Of a DNA stretch of 64,000 bases, positions 32,517 to 41,868 are shown piece after piece. The position numbers were made by a program, and so were the translations under genes. The DNA is from Cypionkella sp. (GTDB taxonomy: Bacteria > Pseudomonadota > Alphaproteobacteria > Rhodobacterales > Rhodobacteraceae), in assembly GCA_025458525.1 (NCBI GenBank), contig JALOSF010000001.1, positions 45,963 through 109,962 on the forward strand, given 5' to 3'. Each line of letters starts with the position of its first letter. The stretch's first letter is position 1. The notes beneath the pieces are model-generated. The model saw nothing but the letters and a program-made list of their open reading frames with translations. It was not told the origin of the DNA and made no database searches.

Positions 32517-35012
32517 TCAGCCATCCGCGCGGATGCGGGCATTCGCGGGGTCAAAGGGGCTGTCCTCCACCACCACGGCATCCCATTCCTGACGCAGCAT
32601 CTTGACCTTCAGTCGGGTGCCGACCTCGGCCAGATCGGGGCGGACATAGCCCATGCCGATCTGCTTGCCAAAGGCGACCGAATAGCCACCCGAGGTCAGA
32701 CGCCCGACCTTTTCGCCGTCAAGCAGCAAGGCCTCCTTGCCCCAGGGGTCGGTATCCTCTGGCCCGTCGATCAGCAGCGTGACACAGCGCGATCGGATGC
32801 CGGTGGCCAGCATCGCCTCCTTGCCCTGAAACGCTTTTGACAGATCGACAAATCGGTCCAACCCGGCCTCTAGCGGGGTGGCGTCGCGGCCAAGTTCATT
32901 GCCAAAGGCGCGATAGGATTTTTCCTGCCGCAGCCAGTTCTGCGCCCGCGCGCCGACCAGTTTCATGCCGTGCTTTTCGCCTGCTTTCAGCAAAAGCTCC
33001 CACAGATGGCGCTGCATCTCGATCGGATGGTGCAATTCCCAGCCAAGCTCGCCCGTATAGGCCACGCGAATGGCCCGGACCGGGACCATCCCAAGCTCGA
33101 TGTTGCGCATCGACAGCCAGGGGAAGCGCTTGTTGGACAGCACGCTGGATGGATCTGCATCCTTGACGATCTCGGCCAGGATCTTGCGCGCATTCGGCCC
33201 GGCGAGCGCAAAGACGCCCCATTGCGTGGTCACGTCATGGATGTCGATATGGCCCAGCTCTGGCGCCTTGTCCTCGGCGCATTTGCGCAGGAAATCGGCG
33301 TCATAATCCGTCCATGCCCCGGCCGAGACGAGGTAGTATTCGTCCTGCGCCAGACGCACGATGGTGTATTCGGTGCGCGTGGTGCCCGTCGGGGTCAGCG
33401 CATAGGTCAGGTTGATGCGCCCCACCGCCGGCAACTTGTTGCAGGTCAGCCAATCCAGAAACCGCGTCGCGCCCGGCCCGCGCACGAGGTGCTTGGTAAA
33501 GGCGGTGGCGTCGATCAGACCGGCGGTTTCGCGGATCGCCTTGGCCTCCTCGACCGCATGGGGCCACCACGCCCCACGACGAAAGCTGCGGGCATGGTGG
33601 TCGAAATCCTCGGGCGCATCCTTGGGGCCGTAATAGATCGGGCGTTCCCAGCCGTTCACCTGCCCGAACTGCGCGCCAAGGGCCTTTTGCCGGTCGTAAA
33701 CCGGCGCGGTGCGCAGCGGGCGGCAGGCTTCGCGCTCCTCATCGGGGTGGTGCAGGATGAAGACATGCTCATAGCATTCCTCATTCTTGCGCGCGGCATA
33801 TTCCGTGGTCATCCACTGGCCATAACGGCGCGGATCAAGGCTGGCCATGTCGATCTCGGCCTCGCCTTCGGTCATCATCTGGGCAAGGTAATACCCGGTC
33901 CCGCCCGCCGCGGTGATGCCAAAGCTGAAGCCTTCGGCGATCCACATGTTGCGCAGGCCCGGCACCGGGCCGACCAGCGGGTTGCCATCGGGGGTATAGC
34001 AGATCGGGCCGTTGTAATCATCCTTCAGGCCCACGGTTTCCGACGACGGAATCCGGTGGATCATCGACATGTATTCCGCCTCGATCCGTTCCAGATCCAG
34101 CGGGAACAGATCGGCGCGGAAGGTTTCGGGCACGTCATAGAGGAAGCGCGCAGGCGCCCCCCGCTCATAGGGGCCAAGGATCCAGCCGCCACGCTCCTCG
34201 CGCACATACCATTTGGCATCGGCATCGCGCAGCACCGGGTGCTGGTCATTGGTCTTGCGCCATTCGACCAGCGCGGGATCGGGTTCGGTGACGATATACT
34301 GATGTTCAACCGGGATCGCCGGGATCTTGACCCCAAGCAGGCGCGCCGTGCGCTGTGCATGGTTCCCGGTGGCCGTGACGACATGTTCGGCGATGATCTC
34401 GAACCTGTCATCCGACGGCACCAGCCGCCCGCCGACCTCGACCATGCGGGTGCAGGACACCACCCATTCCGACCCGGTCCAGCGATAGCCATCGACCTGA
34501 ATCTTGCGCTCGATCGTGGCCCCGAGTTGCCGCGCGCCCTTGGCCATCGCCTGCGTCACGTCGGCCGGGTTGATGTAGCCGTCCTGCGGGTGATAAAGCG
34601 CGCCGACCAGATCTTCGGTCCGCACCAGCGGCCAGCGGTCCTTGATCTGCTTCGGCGTCAGGAATTCGTGATAGACCCCGGCGGTTTCCGCGACCGAGGA
34701 ATAGAGCATGTATTCATCCATCCGCTCTTGGCGCTGCGCCATCCGCAGGTTGCCCACGACGTAAAAGCCGGGGTTCAGGCCGGTTTCCGCCTCCAGCCCC
34801 TTGTAGAAATCGACCGAGTATTTGTGGATATGGGTGGTCGCATAGCTCATGTTGAACAAGGGCAGCAGACCGGCGGCATGCCAGGTGCTGCCCGCGGTCA
34901 ATTCGTCGCGCTCCACCAGCATCGTGTCCCAGCCCGCCTTGGCCAGGTGATAGGCGATGCCGTTGCCTACGGCACCACCGCCGACGACGAGGGCTTTGAC
35001 ATGGGTTTTCAT
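32517..35012 (-). CDS. FAD-dependent dimethylglycine/sarcosine dehydrogenase-like protein with GcvT domain
   Basis: 831 aa; KALVVGGGAVGNGIAYHLAKAGWDTMLVERDELTAGSTWHAAGLLP plus C-terminal aminomethyltransferase region. Confidence 0.88.
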   Translation of the reverse strand: MKTHVKALVVGGGAVGNGIAYHLAKAGWDTMLVERDELTAGSTWHAAGLLPLFNMSYATTHIHKYSVDFYKGLEAETGLNPGFYVVGNLRMAQRQERMDEYMLYSSVAETAGVYHEFLTPKQIKDRWPLVRTEDLVGALYHPQDGYINPADVTQAMAKGARQLGATIERKIQVDGYRWTGSEWVVSCTRMVEVGGRLVPSDDRFEIIAEHVVTATGNHAQRTARLLGVKIPAIPVEHQYIVTEPDPALVEWRKTNDQHPVLRDADAKWYVREERGGWILGPYERGAPARFLYDVPETFRADLFPLDLERIEAEYMSMIHRIPSSETVGLKDDYNGPICYTPDGNPLVGPVPGLRNMWIAEGFSFGITAAGGTGYYLAQMMTEGEAEIDMASLDPRRYGQWMTTEYAARKNEECYEHVFILHHPDEEREACRPLRTAPVYDRQKALGAQFGQVNGWERPIYYGPKDAPEDFDHHARSFRRGAWWPHAVEEAKAIRETAGLIDATAFTKHLVRGPGATRFLDWLTCNKLPAVGRINLTYALTPTGTTRTEYTIVRLAQDEYYLVSAGAWTDYDADFLRKCAEDKAPELGHIDIHDVTTQWGVFALAGPNARKILAEIVKDADPSSVLSNKRFPWLSMRNIELGMVPVRAIRVAYTGELGWELHHPIEMQRHLWELLLKAGEKHGMKLVGARAQNWLRQEKSYRAFGNELGRDATPLEAGLDRFVDLSKAFQGKEAMLATGIRSRCVTLLIDGPEDTDPWGKEALLLDGEKVGRLTSGGYSVAFGKQIGMGYVRPDLAEVGTRLKVKMLRQEWDAVVVEDSPFDPANARIRADG

Positions 35013-35320
35013 GAGGCGACTCCGGCATGAGGGTTTGCGACATCAATGCCTGAACCGATGGCGCGCGGACAAGATCACACGACCTTTGGCAGACGAAAAC
35101 GACATCCTGGCCCCGCGCAGACGAAAGCGCCGCCGCGATGCAGGTCGGCACGACGCGCGCAAACGCATGGAAGCGGCCTGCCGTTCCGCTGAAAACGAAA
35201 AACTTTTCTGTGCCTTGGCTGGGAACAGATCGGCCCGCGCGGGGGTTTTGTGTGCATACCGACGGCGAACAGGCCTGCATCCCTTGCGCCCTCTCGCTGT
35301 CCTTGCATCAACAGGAGACG

Positions 35321-36202
35321 ATGATGAAAACGCTTTTTGGAACGACCGCCCTTGTTGTCGCTATGGCCCTGCCGGCCTTTGCACAAGACACCGCCGCACC
35401 GATGCCGACGGACAATGCCGCCGCCATGACCTCGCCCTATCTGGCGGGCGTTGATCGCGGCGTGCGCGCTTCGGATTTCATCGGCAAGCGGGTTTATGTG
35501 ACCGAACAGGACACGACCGCCATGGTCGCAGACGGTCTTGCCGACGCGGACGCAAATTGGGAAGATGCGGGCGAAATCTCTGATCTGATCATTTCGCTCA
35601 ATGGCGACACCGAAGCGGTTCTGGTCGATTTCGGTGGCTTCCTCGGGATCGGCGAAAAGACCGTTGCGATCTCGATGGCCAATCTTGTGATGGTGCCCGA
35701 TGCCGACAGCGCCGATGATTATTTCATCGTGTTCCAGGGCAACAAGGCCGCGATCGAAGGGGCGCCGGAGTTCGATCCCGACATGATCTTCGAAGCGGCC
35801 CCGGCCGATGCCGCGATGGCGCCCGGCGCTGACACGGCCGCAAACACGACCGCGGCCGCACCTGCCACCGACATGAACGCCACCACCGAAACCGCCAACG
35901 ACATGGCGGCGGCCGAGCCTGCCGATCTGGCCGTGATGGCCGAGACCGATCTGGTCGGCAAGCGCGTGATGGGCATGAATGACGAGGACGTGGGCGAGAT
36001 CAGCGCCGTGGCGATGGACGCCGATGGCAAGATTTCGGGGGCTGTTGTCGATGTCGGCGGCTTCCTCGGGATGGGCGAAAAGCGCGTGGCGCTTGGGTCC
36101 GAGGCGCTGACCATCGTGCGCGATGCCAATGGCGAGGTGCAGCACTTCCGCGTGACCATGACGCAAGAGCAGCTGGAAACCCTGCCGGTCTATGAAGGCT
36201 GA
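35321..36202 (+). CDS. Secreted PRC-barrel domain protein (two PRC-barrel-like repeats)
   Basis: Signal peptide; repeated RVYVTEQDTTAMV...VDFGGFLGIGEKTVAI / RVMGMNDEDVGEISAV...VDVGGFLGMGEKRVAL. Confidence 0.85.
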   Translation: MMKTLFGTTALVVAMALPAFAQDTAAPMPTDNAAAMTSPYLAGVDRGVRASDFIGKRVYVTEQDTTAMVADGLADADANWEDAGEISDLIISLNGDTEAVLVDFGGFLGIGEKTVAISMANLVMVPDADSADDYFIVFQGNKAAIEGAPEFDPDMIFEAAPADAAMAPGADTAANTTAAAPATDMNATTETANDMAAAEPADLAVMAETDLVGKRVMGMNDEDVGEISAVAMDADGKISGAVVDVGGFLGMGEKRVALGSEALTIVRDANGEVQHFRVTMTQEQLETLPVYEG

Positions 36203-36263
36203 TCGTCAGGATTGAAACGGGGGGCGGGGTGGCACGGGCCAGCCCGCCCCTTTTTTCGTGTCA

Positions 36264-37055
36264 TCACGCCATGAAACGGCGGCCAAATGCGGCGGTCCCC
36301 GCAAAGACCAGCGCGGCGACGACAATGATTGATGGCCCCGCCGGAGTATCCTGCCACAGCGAGAGTTGCAGCCCGCCCAAGGCCGAAACCGCGCCGATAA
36401 GGGTGGCAAAAGCCGCCATCGCCTCGGGCGTGCGCGACAGGCTGCGCGCCGCCGCGGCCGGCACGATCAGCATGGCCGCAATCAGCAACGCGCCCACCAC
36501 CTTGATCGCCACGGCCACAACAATCGCCAGCGCGACGGTCAGCACCAACCGTTCTCGGTCCGGGTTCAGGCCGCTCGCATGGGCAAGGTCGGCGTTGAGC
36601 GTGGCGGTCAGCAGCGCCTGCCAGCGCCAGGCCAGCAGGGCCAGCACCACCACCGCGCCGCCCCAGACAAAACCAAGGTCGGCCTTGCTTACGGCAAGGA
36701 TATCGCCAAAAAGCCAGGCCGACAGGTCGGTGCGCACGCCCGGCACAAAAGACACCGCGACCAGACCGAAAGCCAGCGCAGAATGCGCCAAAACACCAAG
36801 GGTGGTGTCCATCGCCCAGCCCTTTGCCGCCAGCGTGGCAACCGTGACCGCCATCGCCAGCGCGATGGTGATGATACCCACCTCGACCGGAAGATCGGTG
36901 GCCAGCGCAAGGGCAACACCCAGAATGGCGGCATGGGCGGTTGCATCGCCGAAATAGGCCATGCGGCGCCAGACGACAAAGGACCCAAGCGGCCCGGTGG
37001 CCAGCGAAAGGCCAACACCGGCCAGCGCCGCACGTGTCAGGAAATCGTCAAGCAT
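36264..37055 (-). CDS. znuB: Zinc ABC transporter permease ZnuB
   Basis: MLDDFLTRAALAGVGLSLATGPLGSFVVWRRMAYFGDATAHAAILGVAL; operon with znuC. Confidence 0.93.
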   Translation of the reverse strand: MLDDFLTRAALAGVGLSLATGPLGSFVVWRRMAYFGDATAHAAILGVALALATDLPVEVGIITIALAMAVTVATLAAKGWAMDTTLGVLAHSALAFGLVAVSFVPGVRTDLSAWLFGDILAVSKADLGFVWGGAVVVLALLAWRWQALLTATLNADLAHASGLNPDRERLVLTVALAIVVAVAIKVVGALLIAAMLIVPAAAARSLSRTPEAMAAFATLIGAVSALGGLQLSLWQDTPAGPSIIVVAALVFAGTAAFGRRFMA

Positions 37056-37830
37056 GAATGTGGCGTCCTGACGCGTGAGTGTGGGTTTGGTCGTGATCAT
37101 GGTGATGGTCATGCGGGCCCCCCGCATGCTCATGATCATGCGCATGCTGATACAGGGCCAGCGCGCCCTGCGTGCCAAGACCGAACAGCGCGCGGTATTC
37201 CGCCGCCTGCGACACGACGCGCGGGGTCCCTTCGCAGCAGACATGACCGTTGAGGCAGATCACCCGGTCGCTTGCCGCCATCACAACATGCAGATCATGG
37301 CTGACCATAAGGACAGCCGCGCCGGTGGTCGCGCGCACATCCTCGATCAGCCGATAGAACCCGGCCTCTCCCGGCTGGTCGAGGCCCTGGGTCGGTTCGT
37401 CCAGCACCAGAAGCTGGGGCGACGACAAAAGGGCACGCGCCAGCAACACGCGCTGCAACTGCCCGCCCGACAGCGCCGCCATCTGAAGCTGGTCAACCCC
37501 CGTCAGGCCGACGCGCGCCAGCGCCTGCGCGGCCGCTGCGGCGCTGACCCGCTGGGGCAGCGACAAGAAACGGCGCACGGTGATTGGCAGGCTGCGGTCC
37601 AGCGCCAGACGTTGCGGGACATAGCCGATGCGCAGGCCGGGCGCGCGCCGCACCTCTCCTTGCGCCAGCGGCACGATCCCCAGCAGCGCCCGCAAAAGCG
37701 TGGATTTACCAGACCCGTTTGGCCCGACGATCGTCACGATCTCGCCGCGCTCCACCCCCAGCGACACGTCATGCAGCACTTCGGCGCCGCCAAAGCGGAC
37801 GCAGACATGATTGGCTTCGATCAGGGTCAT
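37048..37830 (-). CDS. znuC: Zinc ABC transporter ATP-binding protein ZnuC
   Basis: VGPNGSGKSTLLRALLG, LSGGQLQRVLLARALLSSPQLLVLDEPTQGLD; His-rich tail. Confidence 0.93.
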   Translation of the reverse strand: MTLIEANHVCVRFGGAEVLHDVSLGVERGEIVTIVGPNGSGKSTLLRALLGIVPLAQGEVRRAPGLRIGYVPQRLALDRSLPITVRRFLSLPQRVSAAAAAQALARVGLTGVDQLQMAALSGGQLQRVLLARALLSSPQLLVLDEPTQGLDQPGEAGFYRLIEDVRATTGAAVLMVSHDLHVVMAASDRVICLNGHVCCEGTPRVVSQAAEYRALFGLGTQGALALYQHAHDHEHAGGPHDHHHDHDQTHTHASGRHIHA

Positions 37831-38363
37831 GGCGCGACCGTGCGGCAGGCGGGGCACAGGCCCAAGGCTTCGATATTGGTGCGTTCGATCGCAAAACCGA
37901 TGGCCTGCGCGGCGGCATCCAGCGCGGCGCGCACCGGGGCTGCCGGTGCCTCGGCCACCGCATCGCAGGCTTTGCAGATCAGGAAGGTCGGCGCATGGGT
38001 TTCGCCCGGATGCATGCAGGCGGCAAAGGCGTTCAGGCGGCGGATCCTGTGGGCAAAACCCTGATCCACCAGAAACTCCAGCGCGCGATAAGCGACGGGG
38101 GGCTGATTGCCAAAGCCATCGGCGGCCAGCCGCTGCAACACGTCATAGGCCCCCATCGCCTTGTGGCTTTCCAGCAGGATTTCCAGCACGCGCTTGCGCA
38201 CCGGGGTCAACCGCGCGCCAGAGGCGGCGGCAAGCTGTTCGGCCCGGGCCAGAACATCGGCGGCACAATGGTCATGATCATGCCGGGCAAAGGCAAGATC
38301 CGGGCTGGTGCACCCAAGACAATCGTCCTGACCGGGATGAAGATCGGCATGGTCATGCGGCAT
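37827..38363 (-). CDS. zur: Fur-family zinc uptake regulator Zur
   Basis: RLTPVRKRVLEILLESHKAMGAYDVLQRL; HPGETHAPTFLICKACDAVAE. Confidence 0.9.
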   Translation of the reverse strand: MPHDHADLHPGQDDCLGCTSPDLAFARHDHDHCAADVLARAEQLAAASGARLTPVRKRVLEILLESHKAMGAYDVLQRLAADGFGNQPPVAYRALEFLVDQGFAHRIRRLNAFAACMHPGETHAPTFLICKACDAVAEAPAAPVRAALDAAAQAIGFAIERTNIEALGLCPACRTVAP

Positions 38364-38387
38364 GGAAGGTTTCCTTCGACCTTGACG

Positions 38388-38402
38388 TGTTACAGTATAA
38401 CA
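38388..38402. promoter_or_regulatory. Zur box-like palindrome TGTTACAGTATAACA
   Basis: In the zur-znuA divergent intergenic region; resembles the TGTTATANTATAACA core of known Zur boxes. Confidence 0.8.
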
Positions 38403-38439
38403 TACATAAGGCCAGAAATCTGTTCTGAAAGGCCAAACC

Positions 38440-39495
38440 ATGCGTTATATCGTATCGCTTCTGTTGACCAGCACCGCCCTGCCGGCCTTGGCCGACGTGC
38501 CGCGCGTTGTCGCCGATATCCCGCCAATTCACGCGATTGCCGCACAGGTCATGGGCGACCTTGGCCAGCCAGAACTGCTGCTGGACAGCGGCGCCAATGC
38601 CCATTCCTATCAGTTGCGCCCCAGTCAGGCCGCAAGCCTGGCAGAGGCGGATCTGATCCTGTGGGTCGGGCCGCAGATGACGCCGTGGATGGCGCGCGCG
38701 CTCGAAGGCTTGTCGGCCGATGTGCCACATCTTGCGCTGTTGACCGCCGAAGGCACCTACACGCGCGAATTTGGCGCGTCGAAACCGCATGACCACGCCC
38801 ATGGGGAGGAGGCGGGCCACGAAGGGCACGACCACGCCCACGAGCAGGAGGCGGGACACGAAGGGCACGACCACGCCCACGAGCATGAGGCAGGGCACGA
38901 AGGGCACGACCACGCCCATGAGGAGGCGGCAGGGCATGAAGGGCATGACCACGACGCACCGGGCCACAGCCACAGCGGCGTTGATCCACACGCCTGGCTT
39001 GATCCGGCGAATGCCCGGGTCTGGGCAGGGGTGATCGCGGCAGAACTGTCGCGCATCGACCCCGAAAATGCGGCGACCTATGCGGCCAATGCGGCGGCGG
39101 CGCAGGCGCGGATTGACGTTCTGGATGCCGAACTCGCCGCGATGCTTGCGCCGGCCAAGGGCAAGCCCTTTGTCGTGTTCCACGATGCCTATGGCTATTT
39201 CGCCGATCACTACGGGTTGACGGTTGCCGGGTCTATTGCCCTTGGCGATGCAAGTTCCCCCGGGGCCGCGCGGTTGCGTGACCTGTCACAAGACGTGGCC
39301 AGCGGCGGCGCGATCTGCCTGTTCCCCGAAGCGCAGCATGATGGCGCGCTGGTGACACAGATGGCCGAGGGCAGCGCGGCAAAGATCGGTGCGGCCCTTG
39401 ATCCAGAAGGCAGCAGCATCCCGCCCGGCCCGGATGCCTATGACGCCTTGATGCGCGCCTTGGCAACCAACATCGTATCCTGCGTCACCGGCTGA
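38440..39495 (+). CDS. znuA: Zinc ABC transporter substrate-binding protein ZnuA
   Basis: Signal peptide; VVADIPPIHAIAAQVMGDLGQPELLLDSGANAHSYQLRPSQA; His-rich loop. Confidence 0.94.
   Translation: MRYIVSLLLTSTALPALADVPRVVADIPPIHAIAAQVMGDLGQPELLLDSGANAHSYQLRPSQAASLAEADLILWVGPQMTPWMARALEGLSADVPHLALLTAEGTYTREFGASKPHDHAHGEEAGHEGHDHAHEQEAGHEGHDHAHEHEAGHEGHDHAHEEAAGHEGHDHDAPGHSHSGVDPHAWLDPANARVWAGVIAAELSRIDPENAATYAANAAAAQARIDVLDAELAAMLAPAKGKPFVVFHDAYGYFADHYGLTVAGSIALGDASSPGAARLRDLSQDVASGGAICLFPEAQHDGALVTQMAEGSAAKIGAALDPEGSSIPPGPDAYDALMRALATNIVSCVTG
38788..38943 (+). repeat. Four tandem 39-bp units encoding the His-rich repeat HDHAHxxxAGHEG in ZnuA
   Basis: HDHAHGEEAGHEG / HDHAHEQEAGHEG / HDHAHEHEAGHEG / HDHAHEEAAGHEG. 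Confidence 0.93.
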
Positions 39496-39540
39496 CCGGG
39501 CTTTGCGGGAAGGCGGGGGTCTGGCCGGGACGGCAGATCC

Positions 39541-40779
39541 TTAGCCTTCGACCCCGCCCAATCCTGCCGACTGAAACCAGCGAATGATCGCAAGTCGCTC
39601 CTCCGGCTCCATATAGCTCAGGTTGCCGGGGGGCATCGCGTGGCTGATGCCCGCCTGCATGTAGATCCGGCGCGCCTCATGGGCGATTTGTGCCTCGGTC
39701 TCCAGCACCACACCTTTCGGGGGCCACAGCATGCCATCCCAGTTCGGTTCGGCGGCGTGGCACATGCTGCACCGACCCTGCACGATGCTGACCACATCTT
39801 CGAAACCGGGGGCGGCGGCATGTTGCAGCGCGGCGCCGGTCAGCGCAGCCTCGGCCTGCGGCACCGTGCGCATCGGCGCGGTCGAGAGCCAGGCGATGAC
39901 AAGGAACAGGATCGCCGTCACGCCCCAGGTCCAGTGCGGATTGCCCTTGCGCGCATGTTTTGTGTTGAACCAGTGGCGGATCGTCACCCCCATCAGGAAG
40001 ACAAGGCTGGCGATGATCCAGTTGTATTCGGTGGCGAACACCAGCGGGTAATGGTTCGACAGCATCAGGAACAACACGGGCAACGTCAGATAGTTGTTGT
40101 GCGTGCTGCGCTGCTTGGCGATCTTACCATATTTGGCATCCGGGGTGCGCCCGGCCTTCAGATCGGCGACCACGATGCGCTGGTTCGGCATGATGATCAT
40201 GAACACATTGGCCGACATGATCGTGGCAGTAAATGCCCCAAGATGCAGCAAGGCGGCGCGGCCGGAAAACACCTGGGTGTAGAACCACGACATCCCCACC
40301 AGCACCACGAACAGCGCCACCATCAGCACCGTCTGATCGGCGTTCACAAAGACGCGGCACAGCGTGTTATAGGCCAGCCAGCCAAAGGCGAGCGAGGCAA
40401 GCGAGATGGCCACAGCCTGCCAGACCTGCAACTCCATCACCTGCGGGTCGATCAGGAACATCTCGGCGCCAAGGTAATAGACCAGCACCAGCATGGCAAA
40501 ACCCGACAGCCAGGTGGCGTAGCTTTCCCATTTGAACCAGGTCAGATGCTCGGGCATCATCGCGGGGGCGACCAGATATTTCTGGATGTGATAGAACCCG
40601 CCGCCGTGAACCTGCCATTCCTCGCCATGCGCAAGGGGCGGCAGGCTGGGCGTCTTGCGCAGGCCAAGATCCAGCGCGACGAAATAGAATGACGACCCGA
40701 TCCAGGCGATGGCCGTGATGACATGCAGCCAGCGCACGCCGATTTCCACCCATTCCCACATCACGGCATAATCATACAT
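39541..40779 (-). CDS. puuD: Membrane urate hydroxylase PuuD with C-terminal cytochrome c domain
   Basis: WVEIGVRWLHVITAIAWIGSSFYFVALDLGL; C-terminal CSMCHAAEPNWDG haem motif. Confidence 0.92.
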   Translation of the reverse strand: MYDYAVMWEWVEIGVRWLHVITAIAWIGSSFYFVALDLGLRKTPSLPPLAHGEEWQVHGGGFYHIQKYLVAPAMMPEHLTWFKWESYATWLSGFAMLVLVYYLGAEMFLIDPQVMELQVWQAVAISLASLAFGWLAYNTLCRVFVNADQTVLMVALFVVLVGMSWFYTQVFSGRAALLHLGAFTATIMSANVFMIIMPNQRIVVADLKAGRTPDAKYGKIAKQRSTHNNYLTLPVLFLMLSNHYPLVFATEYNWIIASLVFLMGVTIRHWFNTKHARKGNPHWTWGVTAILFLVIAWLSTAPMRTVPQAEAALTGAALQHAAAPGFEDVVSIVQGRCSMCHAAEPNWDGMLWPPKGVVLETEAQIAHEARRIYMQAGISHAMPPGNLSYMEPEERLAIIRWFQSAGLGGVEG

Positions 40780-40896
40780 CGGACGCCCCCCTGAATTGTC
40801 TTTGTCCCAAACGCTATACCGACGCGCCATCTTCTGTTAATCCTGCGAAATACCGGATCACTTTCAAACGTCGCCGTATAATGGGGATCTGCCCGG

Positions 40897-41820
40897 ATGT
40901 CCTACGTCAACAACCTTCGAATGTTCATCCGTGTCTATGAATTGGGCAGCATGAGTGCGGCCGCGCGTGACCAGCGCAGTTCGCCTGCGGTTGCCTCGGC
41001 GCGAATCTCGGAGCTTGAAAAGCATCTGGGGGTGCGCTTGTTCAACCGCACCACGCGCAGCCTGCAACCGACCGAGAATGGCCGCATCTTCTATGACGGG
41101 GCGCGGCGGGTGCTGGAAGCGATCGAAGATGCGGAATCGGCGGTGATGGATGTCACGCAAAACCCGCGCGGCACGATCTTTGTGGCCACCCCCTTGGGCG
41201 TGGGCAGGCGCTTCATCGCGCCGCATGTGCCCGCGTTCAAGGATCTTTACCCGCTGATCGATGTGCGGCTGCGCCTGTCCGACCGCGTGATCGACGTGGT
41301 CAGCGAAGGCATCGATGTGTGTTTTCACCTTGGCATCCTGGAGGACAGCACGCTGAAGGTGCGGCTGATTGCCGATTGCCAGCGCATCCTGTGCGCCGCG
41401 CCCGATTACATCGCCCGCCGCGGCCTGCCCGAGGACGGGGCGGCCCTGGTGCGGGACCGGCATGATTGCCTGAACCTGCGCTTTCCGGGCGCAAAGGAAT
41501 TCCAGTGGACGCTGATCACGCCAGAAGGACCGCGCCGGTTTGAGATCACCGGGCCGTTCGAATCGGACGACGGCGATGTGCTGACCCACTGGGCGCTGAC
41601 AGGGCGCGGCATCGTGATGAAGCCGCTGTTCGAGGTGGCCGAGCATCTGCGCAGCGGCGCATTGGTCCCGGTCGCCACCGCGACCCCGCCCTTGCCGGTG
41701 CAACTGTCCAGCCTGTCGCAACACCGCCGGCTGAAAGACCCCAAGGTGCGGCTGTTCACCGATTACATGGCCGCCCGCATCCGCGAGGAAATGCGCCGCG
41801 CCATCGACGGCGAGGCATGA
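40897..41820 (+). CDS. LysR family transcriptional regulator
   Basis: N-terminal HTH AARDQRSSPAVASARISELEKHLGVRLFNRTTRSLQPTENGR. Confidence 0.92.
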   Translation: MSYVNNLRMFIRVYELGSMSAAARDQRSSPAVASARISELEKHLGVRLFNRTTRSLQPTENGRIFYDGARRVLEAIEDAESAVMDVTQNPRGTIFVATPLGVGRRFIAPHVPAFKDLYPLIDVRLRLSDRVIDVVSEGIDVCFHLGILEDSTLKVRLIADCQRILCAAPDYIARRGLPEDGAALVRDRHDCLNLRFPGAKEFQWTLITPEGPRRFEITGPFESDDGDVLTHWALTGRGIVMKPLFEVAEHLRSGALVPVATATPPLPVQLSSLSQHRRLKDPKVRLFTDYMAARIREEMRRAIDGEA

Positions 41821-41822
41821 AA

Positions 41823-41853
41823 AAACGCCCGCAGCGCCAAGCTGCGGGCGTTT
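41823..41853 (+). terminator. Rho-independent terminator (possibly bidirectional)
   Basis: AAACGCCCGCAGCgccaaGCTGCGGGCGTTT, between convergent genes. Confidence 0.85.
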
Positions 41854-41868
41854 GTCGGATCGCGACGG

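Noticed and set aside
38788-38943. Possible CRISPR-like array
   Set aside because: Units are contiguous coding repeats without spacers inside znuA.
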